Shown here: positions 1 through 9,613 of the stretch, one piece after another
Layout of the letters: every line of letters begins with the position of its first letter
Numbering within the stretch: the stretch's first letter is position 1
NCBI GenBank assembly: GCA_963733935.1
Contig: CAVTEQ010000003.1
Span: forward strand, 248,001 to 312,000
Origin: JAHFUA01 sp963733935
GTDB lineage: Bacteria; Acidobacteriota; Terriglobia; Terriglobales; Acidobacteriaceae
Length of the DNA stretch: 64,000 nucleotides
Direction of reading: 5' to 3'
Made by a program: the position numbers and the translations under genes
Notes under the pieces: model-generated
What the model was told of the DNA's origin: nothing
The model's input: the letters and a program-made list of their open reading frames with translations, nothing else
Databases searched by the model: none

Positions 1-126
1 GGAGACGCGCTCCAGATTGCGCCCCGCCCGCAAGCGCCCATAGAGGTAATACGCGAGCGAGACCGCAAGGACGGAGAGCGCCGCGGCCGCAAACCAGTGG
101 CGCAGGCGCTTGGGATCGAGGGGCAT
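1..126 (-). CDS. N-terminal fragment of a membrane-anchored protein, possibly LptC
   Basis: Only the first 42 codons are inside the window; the gene runs off the left edge. The ATG at 126 opens a short basic stretch (PKRLRHW) followed by one hydrophobic segment of about 20 residues (around FAAAALSVLAVSLAYYLYG) and then a basic stretch. This is the layout of a single inner-membrane anchor with a periplasmic body. From memory it resembles the start of acidobacterial LptC, the bitopic subunit of the LPS export bridge, which would fit the nearby bamA/tamB operon. The conserved part of LptC is outside the window, so the name is a suggestion only. Confidence 0.45.
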   Translation of the reverse strand, partial: MPLDPKRLRHWFAAAALSVLAVSLAYYLYGRLRAGRNLERVS

Positions 127-245
127 GGGTGGGTCTTATCTTACGCGATGGGGATGAACCTCCGTAGTCACTGCCCTCGCGGCTTGGATTCGTCTAGGCT
201 CCCCATCGCGCCCCGTCTAGAACCATTAGAAGCAGACCTAGCCCT

Positions 246-554
246 ATGCGTGAGCTAGAGAGACGGGTCCAACAGCGCTTTTCCCTTCAGCTTCCTGTCA
301 TCGTCGAGGGCAGGTTGGGTGCGGCCGGATACCGCAGCCTGACCCGCGACGTGAGCGCCCGCGGCGCCTTCTTCTACACCGACGTTTCCGGACTGCAAGT
401 CTCCGCCCGGATCGCTTTCAGCATGCTTTTGCCCGCCGACATTACGGGCTCAGAAGCGACTCGCGTGGCGTGCGAAGGCACCGTGGTGCGCCTGGAAGGC
501 AACGCCAACAACGGAACCGGCGTGGCCGTTACCATCGACAGCTACGATTTTTGA
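246..554 (+). CDS. PilZ domain protein
   Basis: A 102-residue protein made of a single PilZ domain. The two cyclic-di-GMP binding signatures are visible: an RxxxR element at residues 7-11 (R-V-Q-Q-R) and a DxSxxG element at residues 35-40 (DVSARG). Family knowledge says such proteins bind cyclic-di-GMP and control motility, secretion or envelope functions through a partner. No effector domain is fused here, so it is probably a stand-alone adaptor. It ends 41 bp before the HigA-like gene on the same strand. The ATG at 246 puts the RxxxR motif close to the N-terminus, as is usual for the family. Confidence 0.85.
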   Translation: MRELERRVQQRFSLQLPVIVEGRLGAAGYRSLTRDVSARGAFFYTDVSGLQVSARIAFSMLLPADITGSEATRVACEGTVVRLEGNANNGTGVAVTIDSYDF

Positions 555-595
555 GGACGGGCGCTGGTCGATTATCATTGCGTAGAGACCCAGCG

Positions 596-877
596 ATGCC
601 GATGAAGAATCCTCCTCACCCCGGCGGCGTGATCCTGCGTCAGTGTATTGAGCCTTTGGGTCTTACCATCACCCGCGCCGCGGCCGCGTTGGGCGTCACG
701 CGCACCACCTTGTCAGAACTGGTAAACGGGAAGCGCGGGGTTTCTCCGGAAATGGCGGTGCGACTGTCGAAGGTTTTTGGCGGCAGCGCCGCCAGTTGGC
801 TTACACAACAGGCTCATTACGATCTTGCCCAAGTCCGTGCCGACCGGATCAAGCTCAAGCGGCTGGAATTTGCTTGA
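596..877 (+). CDS. higA: HigA-family XRE antitoxin, orphan
   Basis: This 93-residue protein has the opening NPPHPGGVILRQ, the signature of HigA antitoxins, followed by a helix-turn-helix at about residues 25-50 (ITRAAAALGVTRTTLSELVNG) and the C-terminal helix with SASWL-like and YDLA segments. The ATG at 596 is chosen because an upstream extension in the same frame overlaps the PilZ gene and adds only arginine-rich shadow sequence. HigA normally represses its own operon and neutralises the RNase HigB, which is encoded just upstream. No HigB-like frame exists here: the upstream gene is PilZ and the gap is 41 bp. It is therefore an orphan antitoxin or a regulator. Confidence 0.85.
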   Translation: MPMKNPPHPGGVILRQCIEPLGLTITRAAAALGVTRTTLSELVNGKRGVSPEMAVRLSKVFGGSAASWLTQQAHYDLAQVRADRIKLKRLEFA

Positions 878-894
878 AGTCGCCCATTCTCCAA

Positions 895-1563
895 TCACCA
901 GCCCTCGTGAAAGCCTTCCTTGCCGATGAGCGGCACGAAGCGGACGCCGTCCAGATGCCGGGTGGTAATGGCGTCGCCGGATTTGCGGATAAGCTGAAGT
1001 TCCTGCGCAATGCCGCTGCCGACGGGGATCACCAGGCGGCCGCCATCGCGCAATTGATCCAGCAAAGACGGGGGGACGCGCGGCGCCGCAGCCGCCACCA
1101 CGATGGCGTCGAAGGGGGCAGCGTCCGGCAAGCCCTGGCTGCCGTCCCCGTGGACGATGCTCACGTTGCGATACCCCAGTCGCTCGAGCGTGGCGCGCGC
1201 ATTCTCCGCCAGCGAGGCAATGCGTTCGACGCCGTGGACGGTGCGCGCCAGCTCCGCCAGCAGTGCGGTTTCGTATCCCGAACCGGCGCCGACTTCCAGG
1301 GTCACATCCTCGGGCCGCAGCCCCACCGCCTCCAGCATGGCGGCCACCACAAAGGGCTGCGAGATAGTCTGCCCTTCTCCGATGCCAATGGGGTGGTCTT
1401 CGTAGGCTTCGTCGCGGTGCTCGGGGGAAACGAACTCGTGCCGCGGAACCCGCGCCATGGCCTCCAGCACGCGCTCATCGCGAATGCCACGGCCGCGAAG
1501 CTGCTCTTCCACCATTCGGAGCCGCGCCTGGCGGTAGGCGTCGAGTTGCGAGACGTCGTGCAT
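895..1563 (-). CDS. pcm: Protein-L-isoaspartate O-methyltransferase
   Basis: A 222-residue SAM-dependent methyltransferase that repairs isoaspartyl residues in ageing proteins. It shows the family-specific QTISQP segment at residues 65-70 and the SAM-binding motif I at about 88-97 (TLEVGAGSGY), followed by the G-D-G-S-Q-G and D-A-I-V-V motifs. Length is normal. It is the last gene of the bamA-surA-like-tamB-pcm operon and begins 16 bp after the tamB stop. A second in-frame ATG at residue 17 (MVEEQL) could also be the start. The convergent higA gene ends 17 bp downstream. Confidence 0.93.
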   Translation of the reverse strand: MHDVSQLDAYRQARLRMVEEQLRGRGIRDERVLEAMARVPRHEFVSPEHRDEAYEDHPIGIGEGQTISQPFVVAAMLEAVGLRPEDVTLEVGAGSGYETALLAELARTVHGVERIASLAENARATLERLGYRNVSIVHGDGSQGLPDAAPFDAIVVAAAAPRVPPSLLDQLRDGGRLVIPVGSGIAQELQLIRKSGDAITTRHLDGVRFVPLIGKEGFHEGW

Positions 1564-1579
1564 GGGTTACGCGGCTCGC

Positions 1580-4500
1580 CTAGCGCCGCCGCTGCCGGTA
1601 CCTGACGTCGAAGGAGAGCACGCCGTTCTGGTCGCGCACGGCCACCACCGACAAGCGGCGGTTGATGTTGTACTCCACCTGGATGATCTGCTGCGCCGAC
1701 TGCGACACGTTGCTGATGAAGGTGAGCGTCACCTTGTCCGAGACCTGCTGCTCGATGGTGACGCGGGCATTGGGGTTGTTCGCGGCCTCGCCCGCCTGGG
1801 GGTCGATCTTGACGCGGCTGGCCCCGAACAGCCGTTGCGCGCGGCTGCTATAGGCCGAGGCCAGCGCCTGTTCCAGCACGGCGTTGGAAGTCAGCTCGTT
1901 CAGACTTTGGCTCGGCCCGGTCTGGTAGTACATCGCCTGTTCCTGGGTGCGGCCCAGCGCCAGCAGCGCAATGATGTCCGAGGTGGGCAGCGGCGGGTCG
2001 GAGCGGTAGTTGATGTGGGGGTGAGCGATGGCGCCGTGTACGCCCAGGCTGATGTCATAGTCGCGCACCCGGGCGGTGGCTTCCAGGTCGATGACCGGCG
2101 CGATCGTGGTCGGACTGCTGAATACGATGTCGCCGCGCTCCAGGTGGTACTTGGTGCCGGCAATGTCGATGTTGCCTTGCGCGATGTCCACGCGTCCCAG
2201 CAGCACGGGATGGTAGGCCGTGCCCCGCAGCCGGAGATCGGCAATGCCGGAAAGCTTGGCCATCGTCATCTCCACCTGCAATTCCTGCGCGGTGACGATG
2301 TGCAGATCGAAGTGCAGGTTGTTCAGCGGGGATTGCGGGTTGGCCACGTTGGGGGCCTGCGCGACGCGCTGCATGTAGTAAGCAAGATCGAATTTCTGGC
2401 TTACGTTGAAGCGGGTGATGGTCACCGTGCCCGCAAGCAAGGAATTATCGGGCGTACCGGTGAAGCGCAGGTCGGCGTCGGCATAGGAGCTGACGCCGGG
2501 CGGGTAGCGCAAGCGAATGTCCTTGCTGGTCGCGGTCAGGTTAAAGCTCAGCCCACGGGAGTAGCTGATGAAGCCGCCCAAAGTCAGCGTGCCGCCGCCG
2601 GTCTGCGCGGAGAGCGACTCGACGCGCAGGCGATTGTCCTGGAATGCCAGCGTGCCGTTGACATTGCTCAGCCCGTTGGGCAGATCGATGTAGGAGACAG
2701 CGCCGTTGATGATGCGTACCTGCCCGCGCGTCTCCGGCCGCGCCAGGGTGCCGCCAACGGCAAAGTTAATCTCCATCTTGCCCGAGGAAGTGAGGTCCGG
2801 GGCGAAGCTCTGCAAGAGCGCGAAATCGAGCACCCCGTTGGCGTGGAAATTCATTTCCTGGTCTCCGCCGAGCTGAATCACGCCTCCGGCGGTGAGATCA
2901 CTGGTAGGGCCGGCGCCGCCGTTCTGCCCCCGCTGCGCGCGGTTGAATCCCTTCAAGTGCAGGCGATCCAACGTCAAAGACTCGTTGGCCAGCGTGATCT
3001 GGATGGGGCCGTCGGTCTCGATGGCGACCTTTTCCAGTTCGGCCGAGAAGTGGTCGACATGTCCGGTGAGGTTGAGGTCGCGAGGCCGGCGAAGCGGTCC
3101 GCGCAGATCCAAGGCGCCGGCGATGGAAGAATGCCCGGTGACCTTGCCCGCCAGGTAGGCACGCAGAAGGGGATCGACGTCCAGATGAGAAAAACGCAGG
3201 GTAATCTGTGCCGGGAAATCCCCGCGCAGGCGGACGTCGCCGTCGATGGCCAGTTCGGCAGTCTGGAAATGCGAGCGCGCCGTGAGGTGCAGGTCCGCGC
3301 CGTGGGTCTCGCCGGTCAGATCGAAGTCGCCGGTCGGTTCCTGGTTCAGCAGCATGTCGCGGATGTGCAGCTCGATCTCGATTACCGGCGCCGCCGTGGT
3401 GCCCGTTCCCTGCAGATGGAACGCCGCTGTTCCAGCCACGCTGAGCAGTGGCTGCTGCAAGCGCGGGAACTTGGCAAGCTGGAAGTTGGTTCCCGTCAGA
3501 TCGAAGTTAAAGGCACGGTCGCCGAAGTTGTAAGCCAGACTTCCCGTGAGCTGGGCGCCGTTGCGGGTGAGCACGATGTCGTGCAGGCCCACCTGAGGGC
3601 CGGCGAACTCCCAGGCCGCGCGCACGGACTGGAACGGCTCCCCGGCGAGCGTTCCCCCATCGATCTGCAAGGTTCCCTCGCCCGCGGGGCTGGCGCGCGT
3701 GCCGCCCAGCGTGGCGCTCAACGTCACCTTACCGGTGATGGGTAAGGCGCTGCCGGCCAGCGCCTGGACATCCTGAAGGTCGGCGCCGTGAATGTCCACG
3801 CGCCCGTGGAGCGTGCTCGTGTCTTGCAGTTCGCCATTGCGCAGCGCGGCGCTCACGTCGAAGCTGGCCTGCTCCTCTCCCCGGCGCAGCAGCCCGCGAT
3901 GCAACGACAATTCCGCCGGCGAGTAGGCCACGTCGGCGGTAAGAGAATCCCAGTGAATGCGCTGCGGAGGATTGGGCCAGCCGGATCCCGGCGCAACCCG
4001 CGGAGCCGCGGCGAAGACGGTATCAAAATCGGTGATTTCGAGGTCTCCTCGGACGGTCGGGCCGGAGAGCCTGCCGATGATGCTGCCGTTGAACGACGCG
4101 CGTCCGTTCATTTCCAGGGGCACGGCCGGTTCATGCAAGGCGGCCAGCACCGGCCGCAGCTCGCCCAGATCGCCGGTGTTCACGGTCACGCTCAGCCGAG
4201 TGCTGGTGGAACCGAGCACCCCGGCCGCCTGGAAGCGCGTACTGCGCGCTTCCATGTTCAACTGCGCAATGTCCAGGACTGCGGCCTGGCCGTGATAGAC
4301 CATCTTTGCCTGCGCGCTCACCGGCAACTGCCCTGGCCGCGGATTGGCAGGGGGCTCGACCTCGAGCGCGAAGGTCGCGTTCAGATCTCGGGGGGAGCCG
4401 CTCCATTCCACATCGATGGTGCCGCGGGCTGCGCCGGCAGGATTGATGCGGTCGAGGTGCAGCGTGGAAGTAGAGACCGCGACAGCGAGCGCGCCAGCCT

Positions 4501-5665
4501 GCATCCCGGAGACGCGCAGGTGCGCGGCGCCGCGCTGGCAAGCATTTTTCCCACATCCGCCAAAACCAGGGAGATGGCGCGAACTCCAATCTCCACCCCA
4601 CTGCGTAACCTCGGCGTTGCCGGAGATCAAACCTCCCAGCGCCTGGGCGTTCAGGTCGGAGATCACCGCCCGGTCGCGGGTGAGCACGTAGTGAGCGGCA
4701 GCCGTCACGTCCGGCAGGCGCAGGTACTGGTTGCGCCATTCCCCGCCTTTCAATACCACCCGCCCAGTCGAGGCGAAGTCCGGCGCATGATATCGGCCCT
4801 GGCCGCTGACCTCCAGCTTTCCGCGCCGCAACTCAGGCAAGCGGAGCAGGCCGCCGAGCTCGAACACATCGAGCGAACCGCTATAAGCCAATTGGACTTT
4901 GGGATCACGAAAATCGCTCAGCGTGCCGTGGGCCTCGAGGGTCGAGCCCTGCGAAGTGAATTTGAATGAGGTGAGGTCGGCGCGCCCCGATGCCAGCGAC
5001 AGTTGAGCGTCCACCTTTCCGCGCACCGCCGGGAACTCGCCATACCTGGTTTCCACAGCCGCTGCCTGGATGTGGACCCGGTAGGTTGTCTCCAGCGTGT
5101 GGTGCAGCATATTTGCCCGCAGGCCGCTCGCGGTGAAATCCAGCGGCACGCGCCGGTCGTTCCACAGCAGCTCTCCACCCGCTACCTGTACGCGGTGGAT
5201 GGCGAGCTCGAACAGCACGCCAGCCACGGCTTCAGCGTTCGCTTTCTTCCCCGGCGCCGGCTGGTTGGTGCTTCCGTCCGGATAAACGATGATGTGGACC
5301 ACCGGATGCTCGAGCGTGAGCTCGCGCAGGCCGACCTGGCGCCGGAACACCGACAGAATTTTCAGCCGCGCCCACAAACGATCCACCTGCGCGTAAGGCG
5401 CCTGCTCCGCCGATTCCAGGCCGTGCAGGGTGAGGCCGCGGGCTTCGAACTGCAGCGTCCAACGCCGCCAATGGAAAGACTTCAATTCCGCGCGCGCGCC
5501 GGTCATCTGCTCCAGCTCGGCCACCACTCGGCGCCGCATGCGCTCCTCAAAGCGCGGGCTGGCCACGTACCAGGCCGCGAGCAACACGCTCACCAGCGCG
5601 AACACGGCGATGGCCGCGAGCGCCACCCAGCGCCGCTTTGCCCGATTTGGCGCGTTCTCGGTCAT
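1580..5665 (-). CDS. tamB: TamB-like translocation and assembly module protein (DUF490)
   Basis: A 1361-residue AsmA/TamB-type protein. A basic start (NRAKRRW) leads into one hydrophobic anchor at residues 11-35. A very long beta-rich body follows, and the C-terminal DUF490/TamB domain is recognisable from the segments around AYHPVLLGRVDIAQGN and ALLALGRTQEQ. Family knowledge: TamB spans the periplasm and partners an Omp85 protein, helping outer-membrane protein insertion or phospholipid transport. The ATG at 5665 is chosen because it overlaps the stop of the preceding gene in an ATGA arrangement; a longer reading from 5707 would add 14 residues before the anchor. Its position downstream of bamA supports the assignment. 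Confidence 0.93.
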   Translation of the reverse strand: MTENAPNRAKRRWVALAAIAVFALVSVLLAAWYVASPRFEERMRRRVVAELEQMTGARAELKSFHWRRWTLQFEARGLTLHGLESAEQAPYAQVDRLWARLKILSVFRRQVGLRELTLEHPVVHIIVYPDGSTNQPAPGKKANAEAVAGVLFELAIHRVQVAGGELLWNDRRVPLDFTASGLRANMLHHTLETTYRVHIQAAAVETRYGEFPAVRGKVDAQLSLASGRADLTSFKFTSQGSTLEAHGTLSDFRDPKVQLAYSGSLDVFELGGLLRLPELRRGKLEVSGQGRYHAPDFASTGRVVLKGGEWRNQYLRLPDVTAAAHYVLTRDRAVISDLNAQALGGLISGNAEVTQWGGDWSSRHLPGFGGCGKNACQRGAAHLRVSGMQAGALAVAVSTSTLHLDRINPAGAARGTIDVEWSGSPRDLNATFALEVEPPANPRPGQLPVSAQAKMVYHGQAAVLDIAQLNMEARSTRFQAAGVLGSTSTRLSVTVNTGDLGELRPVLAALHEPAVPLEMNGRASFNGSIIGRLSGPTVRGDLEITDFDTVFAAAPRVAPGSGWPNPPQRIHWDSLTADVAYSPAELSLHRGLLRRGEEQASFDVSAALRNGELQDTSTLHGRVDIHGADLQDVQALAGSALPITGKVTLSATLGGTRASPAGEGTLQIDGGTLAGEPFQSVRAAWEFAGPQVGLHDIVLTRNGAQLTGSLAYNFGDRAFNFDLTGTNFQLAKFPRLQQPLLSVAGTAAFHLQGTGTTAAPVIEIELHIRDMLLNQEPTGDFDLTGETHGADLHLTARSHFQTAELAIDGDVRLRGDFPAQITLRFSHLDVDPLLRAYLAGKVTGHSSIAGALDLRGPLRRPRDLNLTGHVDHFSAELEKVAIETDGPIQITLANESLTLDRLHLKGFNRAQRGQNGGAGPTSDLTAGGVIQLGGDQEMNFHANGVLDFALLQSFAPDLTSSGKMEINFAVGGTLARPETRGQVRIINGAVSYIDLPNGLSNVNGTLAFQDNRLRVESLSAQTGGGTLTLGGFISYSRGLSFNLTATSKDIRLRYPPGVSSYADADLRFTGTPDNSLLAGTVTITRFNVSQKFDLAYYMQRVAQAPNVANPQSPLNNLHFDLHIVTAQELQVEMTMAKLSGIADLRLRGTAYHPVLLGRVDIAQGNIDIAGTKYHLERGDIVFSSPTTIAPVIDLEATARVRDYDISLGVHGAIAHPHINYRSDPPLPTSDIIALLALGRTQEQAMYYQTGPSQSLNELTSNAVLEQALASAYSSRAQRLFGASRVKIDPQAGEAANNPNARVTIEQQVSDKVTLTFISNVSQSAQQIIQVEYNINRRLSVVAVRDQNGVLSFDVRYRQRRR

Positions 5666-6348
5666 CGCACCTGGATCTCCGACTGCGAGCGCAGCGTGCG
5701 CAGCCACTGGCTCTGCAGTTGGTTAATCTGCTGCTCGGCCAGCAATTGCTCGATCATGGGCGCCACCTGGTTCAAGGGCGGTTGCGGACTTCCGGCGCGG
5801 CGCAGTTGCGGCAGCAGTTGCTCGCGGTAGTAGGTTTCGATGGCCCTTTGATCGATGCGGACCTCGGGACGGAATCGCCGATCGAGGTATCGCAGCAGAT
5901 TTACCTGCACCGCGACTCTCTCTTCCACGTCGTCGCCGGTCAAGCCGCAGGCGGCCAGCGCGGCGCGCCAACCTTCGTCGGTTTTCCAGGCCGGCTGGGT
6001 TTGGCGCAGATCGCGGACGCGGCTGGCGATCTCTTCGGCTGTGGCCGGCGCCCAGGAAGCGGCGCTCATCTGCTCCGCGATCAGCTCCTGGTCAATGAGC
6101 CGCTGGAGAGTCTGATTGTGATCGGCGGGCGTGAAATCCGGCAGCGGCCGGCCATTCACCAGGCATTCGAACCCCAGGGCTTCTTCCCACTCGCTGGCCA
6201 GGATGGCATGGCGGTTCACGATGGCGACGATGCGATCGACCGTCTGCTCGGCCGGGCACAGCCCGCAGCCGGCCACGATCACCGCCAGCAGCCACCACCC
6301 ACGCCGCCGCCCGCCTGCATCCGCGCCGCAATGAAGTTGTGCGTTCAT
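5662..6348 (-). CDS. SurA N-domain-like periplasmic chaperone without PPIase domain
   Basis: A 228-residue secreted protein. The N-terminus is basic then hydrophobic (RRRGWWLLAVIVAGCGLC), so it is either a signal peptide or a lipoprotein signal with Cys near residue 29-31. The mature part opens with the SurA-type VDRIVAIVNRHAILASEWE segment and continues with the helical SurA_N fold, ending with helices resembling the SurA P-loop linker. No parvulin PPIase domain is present. Inference: a holdase for outer-membrane proteins delivered to the adjacent BamA/TamB machinery. Its ATG shares one base with the bamA stop (TGATG) and its stop overlaps the tamB ATG (ATGA), so translation is coupled on both sides. 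Confidence 0.8.
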   Translation of the reverse strand: MNAQLHCGADAGGRRRGWWLLAVIVAGCGLCPAEQTVDRIVAIVNRHAILASEWEEALGFECLVNGRPLPDFTPADHNQTLQRLIDQELIAEQMSAASWAPATAEEIASRVRDLRQTQPAWKTDEGWRAALAACGLTGDDVEERVAVQVNLLRYLDRRFRPEVRIDQRAIETYYREQLLPQLRRAGSPQPPLNQVAPMIEQLLAEQQINQLQSQWLRTLRSQSEIQVR

Positions 6349-9300
6349 CAGAACGTCTGCCCAATGCTGAAGAAAAAGTTTACCCGGTGCAGCACCTCGG
6401 AGCGATTTTGGTCGGCGATGGGGAACAAGGGCGAATTCAGGTTATAGGCCACGTCGAAGCGCACCGGCCCGATCGGCGTGCGGTAGCGGATGCCGCCGCC
6501 CACCGCATGCGAGGCGTAATTGAAGTCGCAAGCCGTGGTATTGGGATTCGCACACTGCGCGCGGTGTGGCTGCGACCAGCGAAACAGGCTGGGAAAAAGC
6601 TGCGAGGTAGAGGCGAAGACGTTCCCCATGTCGTGAAAGATCACCGGGCTGAGGTCCTTGCCGATCAACGGCAGCAACAATGGCGGGAGACGAAGCTCGA
6701 CACTGTTCACGAACATCGCCTGTCCTCCGAGCTGGTAGCCGGTGACCAGATCGCGAGGACCCGCTTCGTTGATGGCAAAGCCGCGCAGCGAATTGCCGCC
6801 GCCGGCGAAAAACCGCTCCGGCAGCGGGATGATGGCCCCCGGCCCGCCCCACGGCTGCTCGATGCCGAGCTGGGTGGAATGCGCGAACACGAACCGGCCT
6901 TTGTGTCCGAAGGAGTGATATTCGGAGTGCTGCAGCAGGAAGCGCATAAAGTTGGCCTGCGAGCCCAGCCAGTGCGAGGTGACCCCGGTATCGAACACCA
7001 TGTAGTTGCCCTTGTGAGAATCCACGGGATCATCGCGCGTGTCGCGGATGTAGGTAAAACTGGGAATGCCGATGCGTACCGGGCGAGACAACAATGGGAT
7101 GATATTAGGGTCGATGTTCAGATTTGCCACCTTGACGTCTCGGTAAGTAAGGCGATAGAGCAATGTGGTCGCTTTGCTGACGGTTTGCACCACCTGCGCC
7201 GACCCCTCCAGCCGCTGGGAAGTAAAGGTGAAAACATCGCGGGTGTTGTCGTAGAGGGCGTTGAAGGTGAGCTTGAGCTTCGGGTGATCGAGCCAGTTAG
7301 GGACCTCATAGCCCAGCAAGCCGAGCTGCTCCAGCCGTCCGAAGTGGGACTTGAAGTAGATGGTATCGTTGCGCCCGCGAAAATTCAGACGGTTGACATT
7401 GAAGGAGACCCGCGGGCTGGCGCCCGTACGGCCCTGCGGCGTGCCGGGGCTGGGCGCGCTGCCCGTCTGCACTTCGAATCCCAAGCCGTAATCGAAGGTG
7501 TAGCGGCGGGCCTCGGCAAGATTCAGCAGCACGTCCTTGTAGGCTTCCTCGCCCTGCGGATTCTCCACCGCCAGGTCTACCGAACTGAAGATGCCCAGGT
7601 CGTACAGCCGGCTCTGGGTGTTGAACATATCGGACTGGCTCAAGGGATCGCCCGAATGCAGGGTGATCTGCCGGTTGGCCACGTAGGGGCGCGTGTAGTG
7701 CAGCCCGCTCATGAGTAGCTGGTTCACGTACACGCGGTCGCCCTCGTGCAGCGTATAGGTCACGCTCGTGCTGGTGGGTTCGCCGGGCACCGGCTGGGCG
7801 GCGTAAGTCATGGTGACGTCGGGGAAGCCGCGGTTGAAGTAAAAATTCACCAGCGTATCGTAGTCGGCCACCATGTTGGCATTCGAGAAAGGCTGTCCGG
7901 GAATGTTGGCCAGCAAGTTCTGCAAAGCGCTGGCGGCGAAGGTGGAGGCCCCGACGATGTTCAGCTGCTTCACCAGCGTTTGCGGGCCTTCCTGAACGTG
8001 CACCAGCACCCGCATCTGGCCGTGCTTGCCCTGGTAGTCATCCTGCACCTCGGAGTACACGTTCACCTGCAGGAACCCGTTGGAGCGGTACAGGTCGCGG
8101 ATCGAGTCCAGGTCGCGGGCGAGCATGGATTGGCTGAACAGACCGTGTTCCAGCAGCCAGCCCGCCGGCTGAATCTGCATGCGGTCGCGGATAAGGTCAC
8201 TGGGGAAGTATCGATTGCCCTCCAGCCCCACCGCCACCAGCTTGTGGCGCTCCTGCCGGTCCACGTCAAACACGATGTCGGTGCGGCCCGCGTTGGGCTG
8301 GTCCTTGCGCACTACGCTGACCTGGGAATCGAAGTAGCCCTGCGTCTGCAGATAGTCGCGGAGGTTGCGCCGGCCCTCGTTGAGCAGATCGTCATCCACC
8401 GCCCCTTCTTCGTACACCGGCACCGAGCGCTTGATGACCGCGGTGCTCAAATGGGCGCCTTCCACGTGCACCGCGACCACCGGCCCGCGCTCAATGTTCA
8501 GCGTGTAGTCGACCGCGTTGCTGGCGGGGCGATACACGCGGCTGACCACGGAAACTTGCGCCTCCAGCCGGCCTTGTTTCTGATATTTCTTCCGCAACCG
8601 TTGCAGGGCCCGCGGCACACGCTGGGCGGTGACCTCTTCTCCGGGACGCAGCTTGCCGATTTCGCGGATTTCGCCGACCGCAAACCCGGCGTCGCCCGTG
8701 ACCTTGATCTCGCCCACATGCGCCCGCGCGCGCGCGGCGACGCGGAAGACGACTTCGACCAGTTGCGTCTCCGGGCGGGGGGTGAGCTTGGGAGTGATGG
8801 TGCTGCCGTAGAAGCCGTCGTCTTCGAGGACTTTCTGCATGCCGACGATGGCCTGCCGCAGCCGCTCGCCGGTGAACGGTTCGCCGAGCTGCAGCTTGCT
8901 GGCATTGACCAGTTGATGATCGTTGGGTCCGTGGCGGGGAGCGCCGATCACCGCCACCAGTCCCACAAACTGGGCCGGCTTGGCAACGAACACCAGCGAA
9001 AGCTCGTCCTGGGGTGCGGGTTCGACCTCGGCTCGCAGGTCCTGGAAGCGGCCGGTGGCATAGAGCGCTTGCAGGCTGGCGCGCAGCTTGCGCTTGTCCA
9101 GGGGCTGGCCGGTTTTCTGCGGGATCGTCGCCAGCAGCCGCTTCAGCTCGGTGGCGTTGGCGACGCCGCGGAATTGAATGTCGTGGACCCGCCGGCCGGC
9201 AAACCGGTTCAGCGATCCCAGCTCCAGGGGCATGGTGGAAACCGCCGAGCCCTCGGCGCCCGGCTTGGTCTCCACACCACCGTCGTCTTGCGCCCACAAT

Positions 9301-9368
9301 CCGGCGCAGGCGGCTAACAGACACACCAAGCCGCCGATCAGCGTCGCTCTGAGCGCTGGCCGCTGCAC
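6348..9368 (-). CDS. bamA: BamA/Omp85 outer-membrane assembly factor with seven POTRA-like repeats
   Basis: About 1006 residues from a GTG at 9368 that gives a clean signal peptide (QRPALRATLIGG then LVCLLAACAG); a TTG at 9437 would add 23 residues. After the signal I count seven POTRA-like beta-alpha-alpha-beta units, starting near residues 60, 135, 217, 297, 376, 465 and 545, each with the G-x-x-h-t or F-x-x-G hallmarks (for example HDIQFRG, GEIKVTGDAG, VHVEGAHL, LVAVGLEGNRYF, KQLNIVGAS, QLLMSGLHY). The C-terminal 16-strand barrel contains the FFAGGGNSLRGF loop typical of Omp85 proteins and ends in phenylalanine. Five POTRAs are usual for BamA, so this one is long. It heads the envelope operon. 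Confidence 0.92.
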   Translation of the reverse strand: MQRPALRATLIGGLVCLLAACAGLWAQDDGGVETKPGAEGSAVSTMPLELGSLNRFAGRRVHDIQFRGVANATELKRLLATIPQKTGQPLDKRKLRASLQALYATGRFQDLRAEVEPAPQDELSLVFVAKPAQFVGLVAVIGAPRHGPNDHQLVNASKLQLGEPFTGERLRQAIVGMQKVLEDDGFYGSTITPKLTPRPETQLVEVVFRVAARARAHVGEIKVTGDAGFAVGEIREIGKLRPGEEVTAQRVPRALQRLRKKYQKQGRLEAQVSVVSRVYRPASNAVDYTLNIERGPVVAVHVEGAHLSTAVIKRSVPVYEEGAVDDDLLNEGRRNLRDYLQTQGYFDSQVSVVRKDQPNAGRTDIVFDVDRQERHKLVAVGLEGNRYFPSDLIRDRMQIQPAGWLLEHGLFSQSMLARDLDSIRDLYRSNGFLQVNVYSEVQDDYQGKHGQMRVLVHVQEGPQTLVKQLNIVGASTFAASALQNLLANIPGQPFSNANMVADYDTLVNFYFNRGFPDVTMTYAAQPVPGEPTSTSVTYTLHEGDRVYVNQLLMSGLHYTRPYVANRQITLHSGDPLSQSDMFNTQSRLYDLGIFSSVDLAVENPQGEEAYKDVLLNLAEARRYTFDYGLGFEVQTGSAPSPGTPQGRTGASPRVSFNVNRLNFRGRNDTIYFKSHFGRLEQLGLLGYEVPNWLDHPKLKLTFNALYDNTRDVFTFTSQRLEGSAQVVQTVSKATTLLYRLTYRDVKVANLNIDPNIIPLLSRPVRIGIPSFTYIRDTRDDPVDSHKGNYMVFDTGVTSHWLGSQANFMRFLLQHSEYHSFGHKGRFVFAHSTQLGIEQPWGGPGAIIPLPERFFAGGGNSLRGFAINEAGPRDLVTGYQLGGQAMFVNSVELRLPPLLLPLIGKDLSPVIFHDMGNVFASTSQLFPSLFRWSQPHRAQCANPNTTACDFNYASHAVGGGIRYRTPIGPVRFDVAYNLNSPLFPIADQNRSEVLHRVNFFFSIGQTF

Positions 9369-9613
9369 CCCTGATTTTGTCCCTTCACCGGACAGAGATC
9401 CGCGGTCACCAGCAAAGTCGATTCGCTGGGGTGGCAAAGTCCGGCTGCCGTCCCGATGCCTGATTAGGATGTGCGCTCCTGCTGGTGTCGTTGCACTTGC
9501 GACGGGCCGCCCGCTTCGATCCGCATTTCCCGGCGAGCCCGGCTTGGGCTGGCTGGGGCGGTAGGCCTGTGGAAGCGCGGCTCTTATAATAATGGCTGGT
9601 GCGAGATCAGCCC

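Noticed and set aside
1562..4969. Long plus-strand frames opposite tamB
   Set aside because: No recognisable domains, antisense to an unmistakable TamB protein.
9585..9590. TATAAT as thiF promoter
   Set aside because: No acceptable -35 box at 16-18 bp, so not listed as a promoter.
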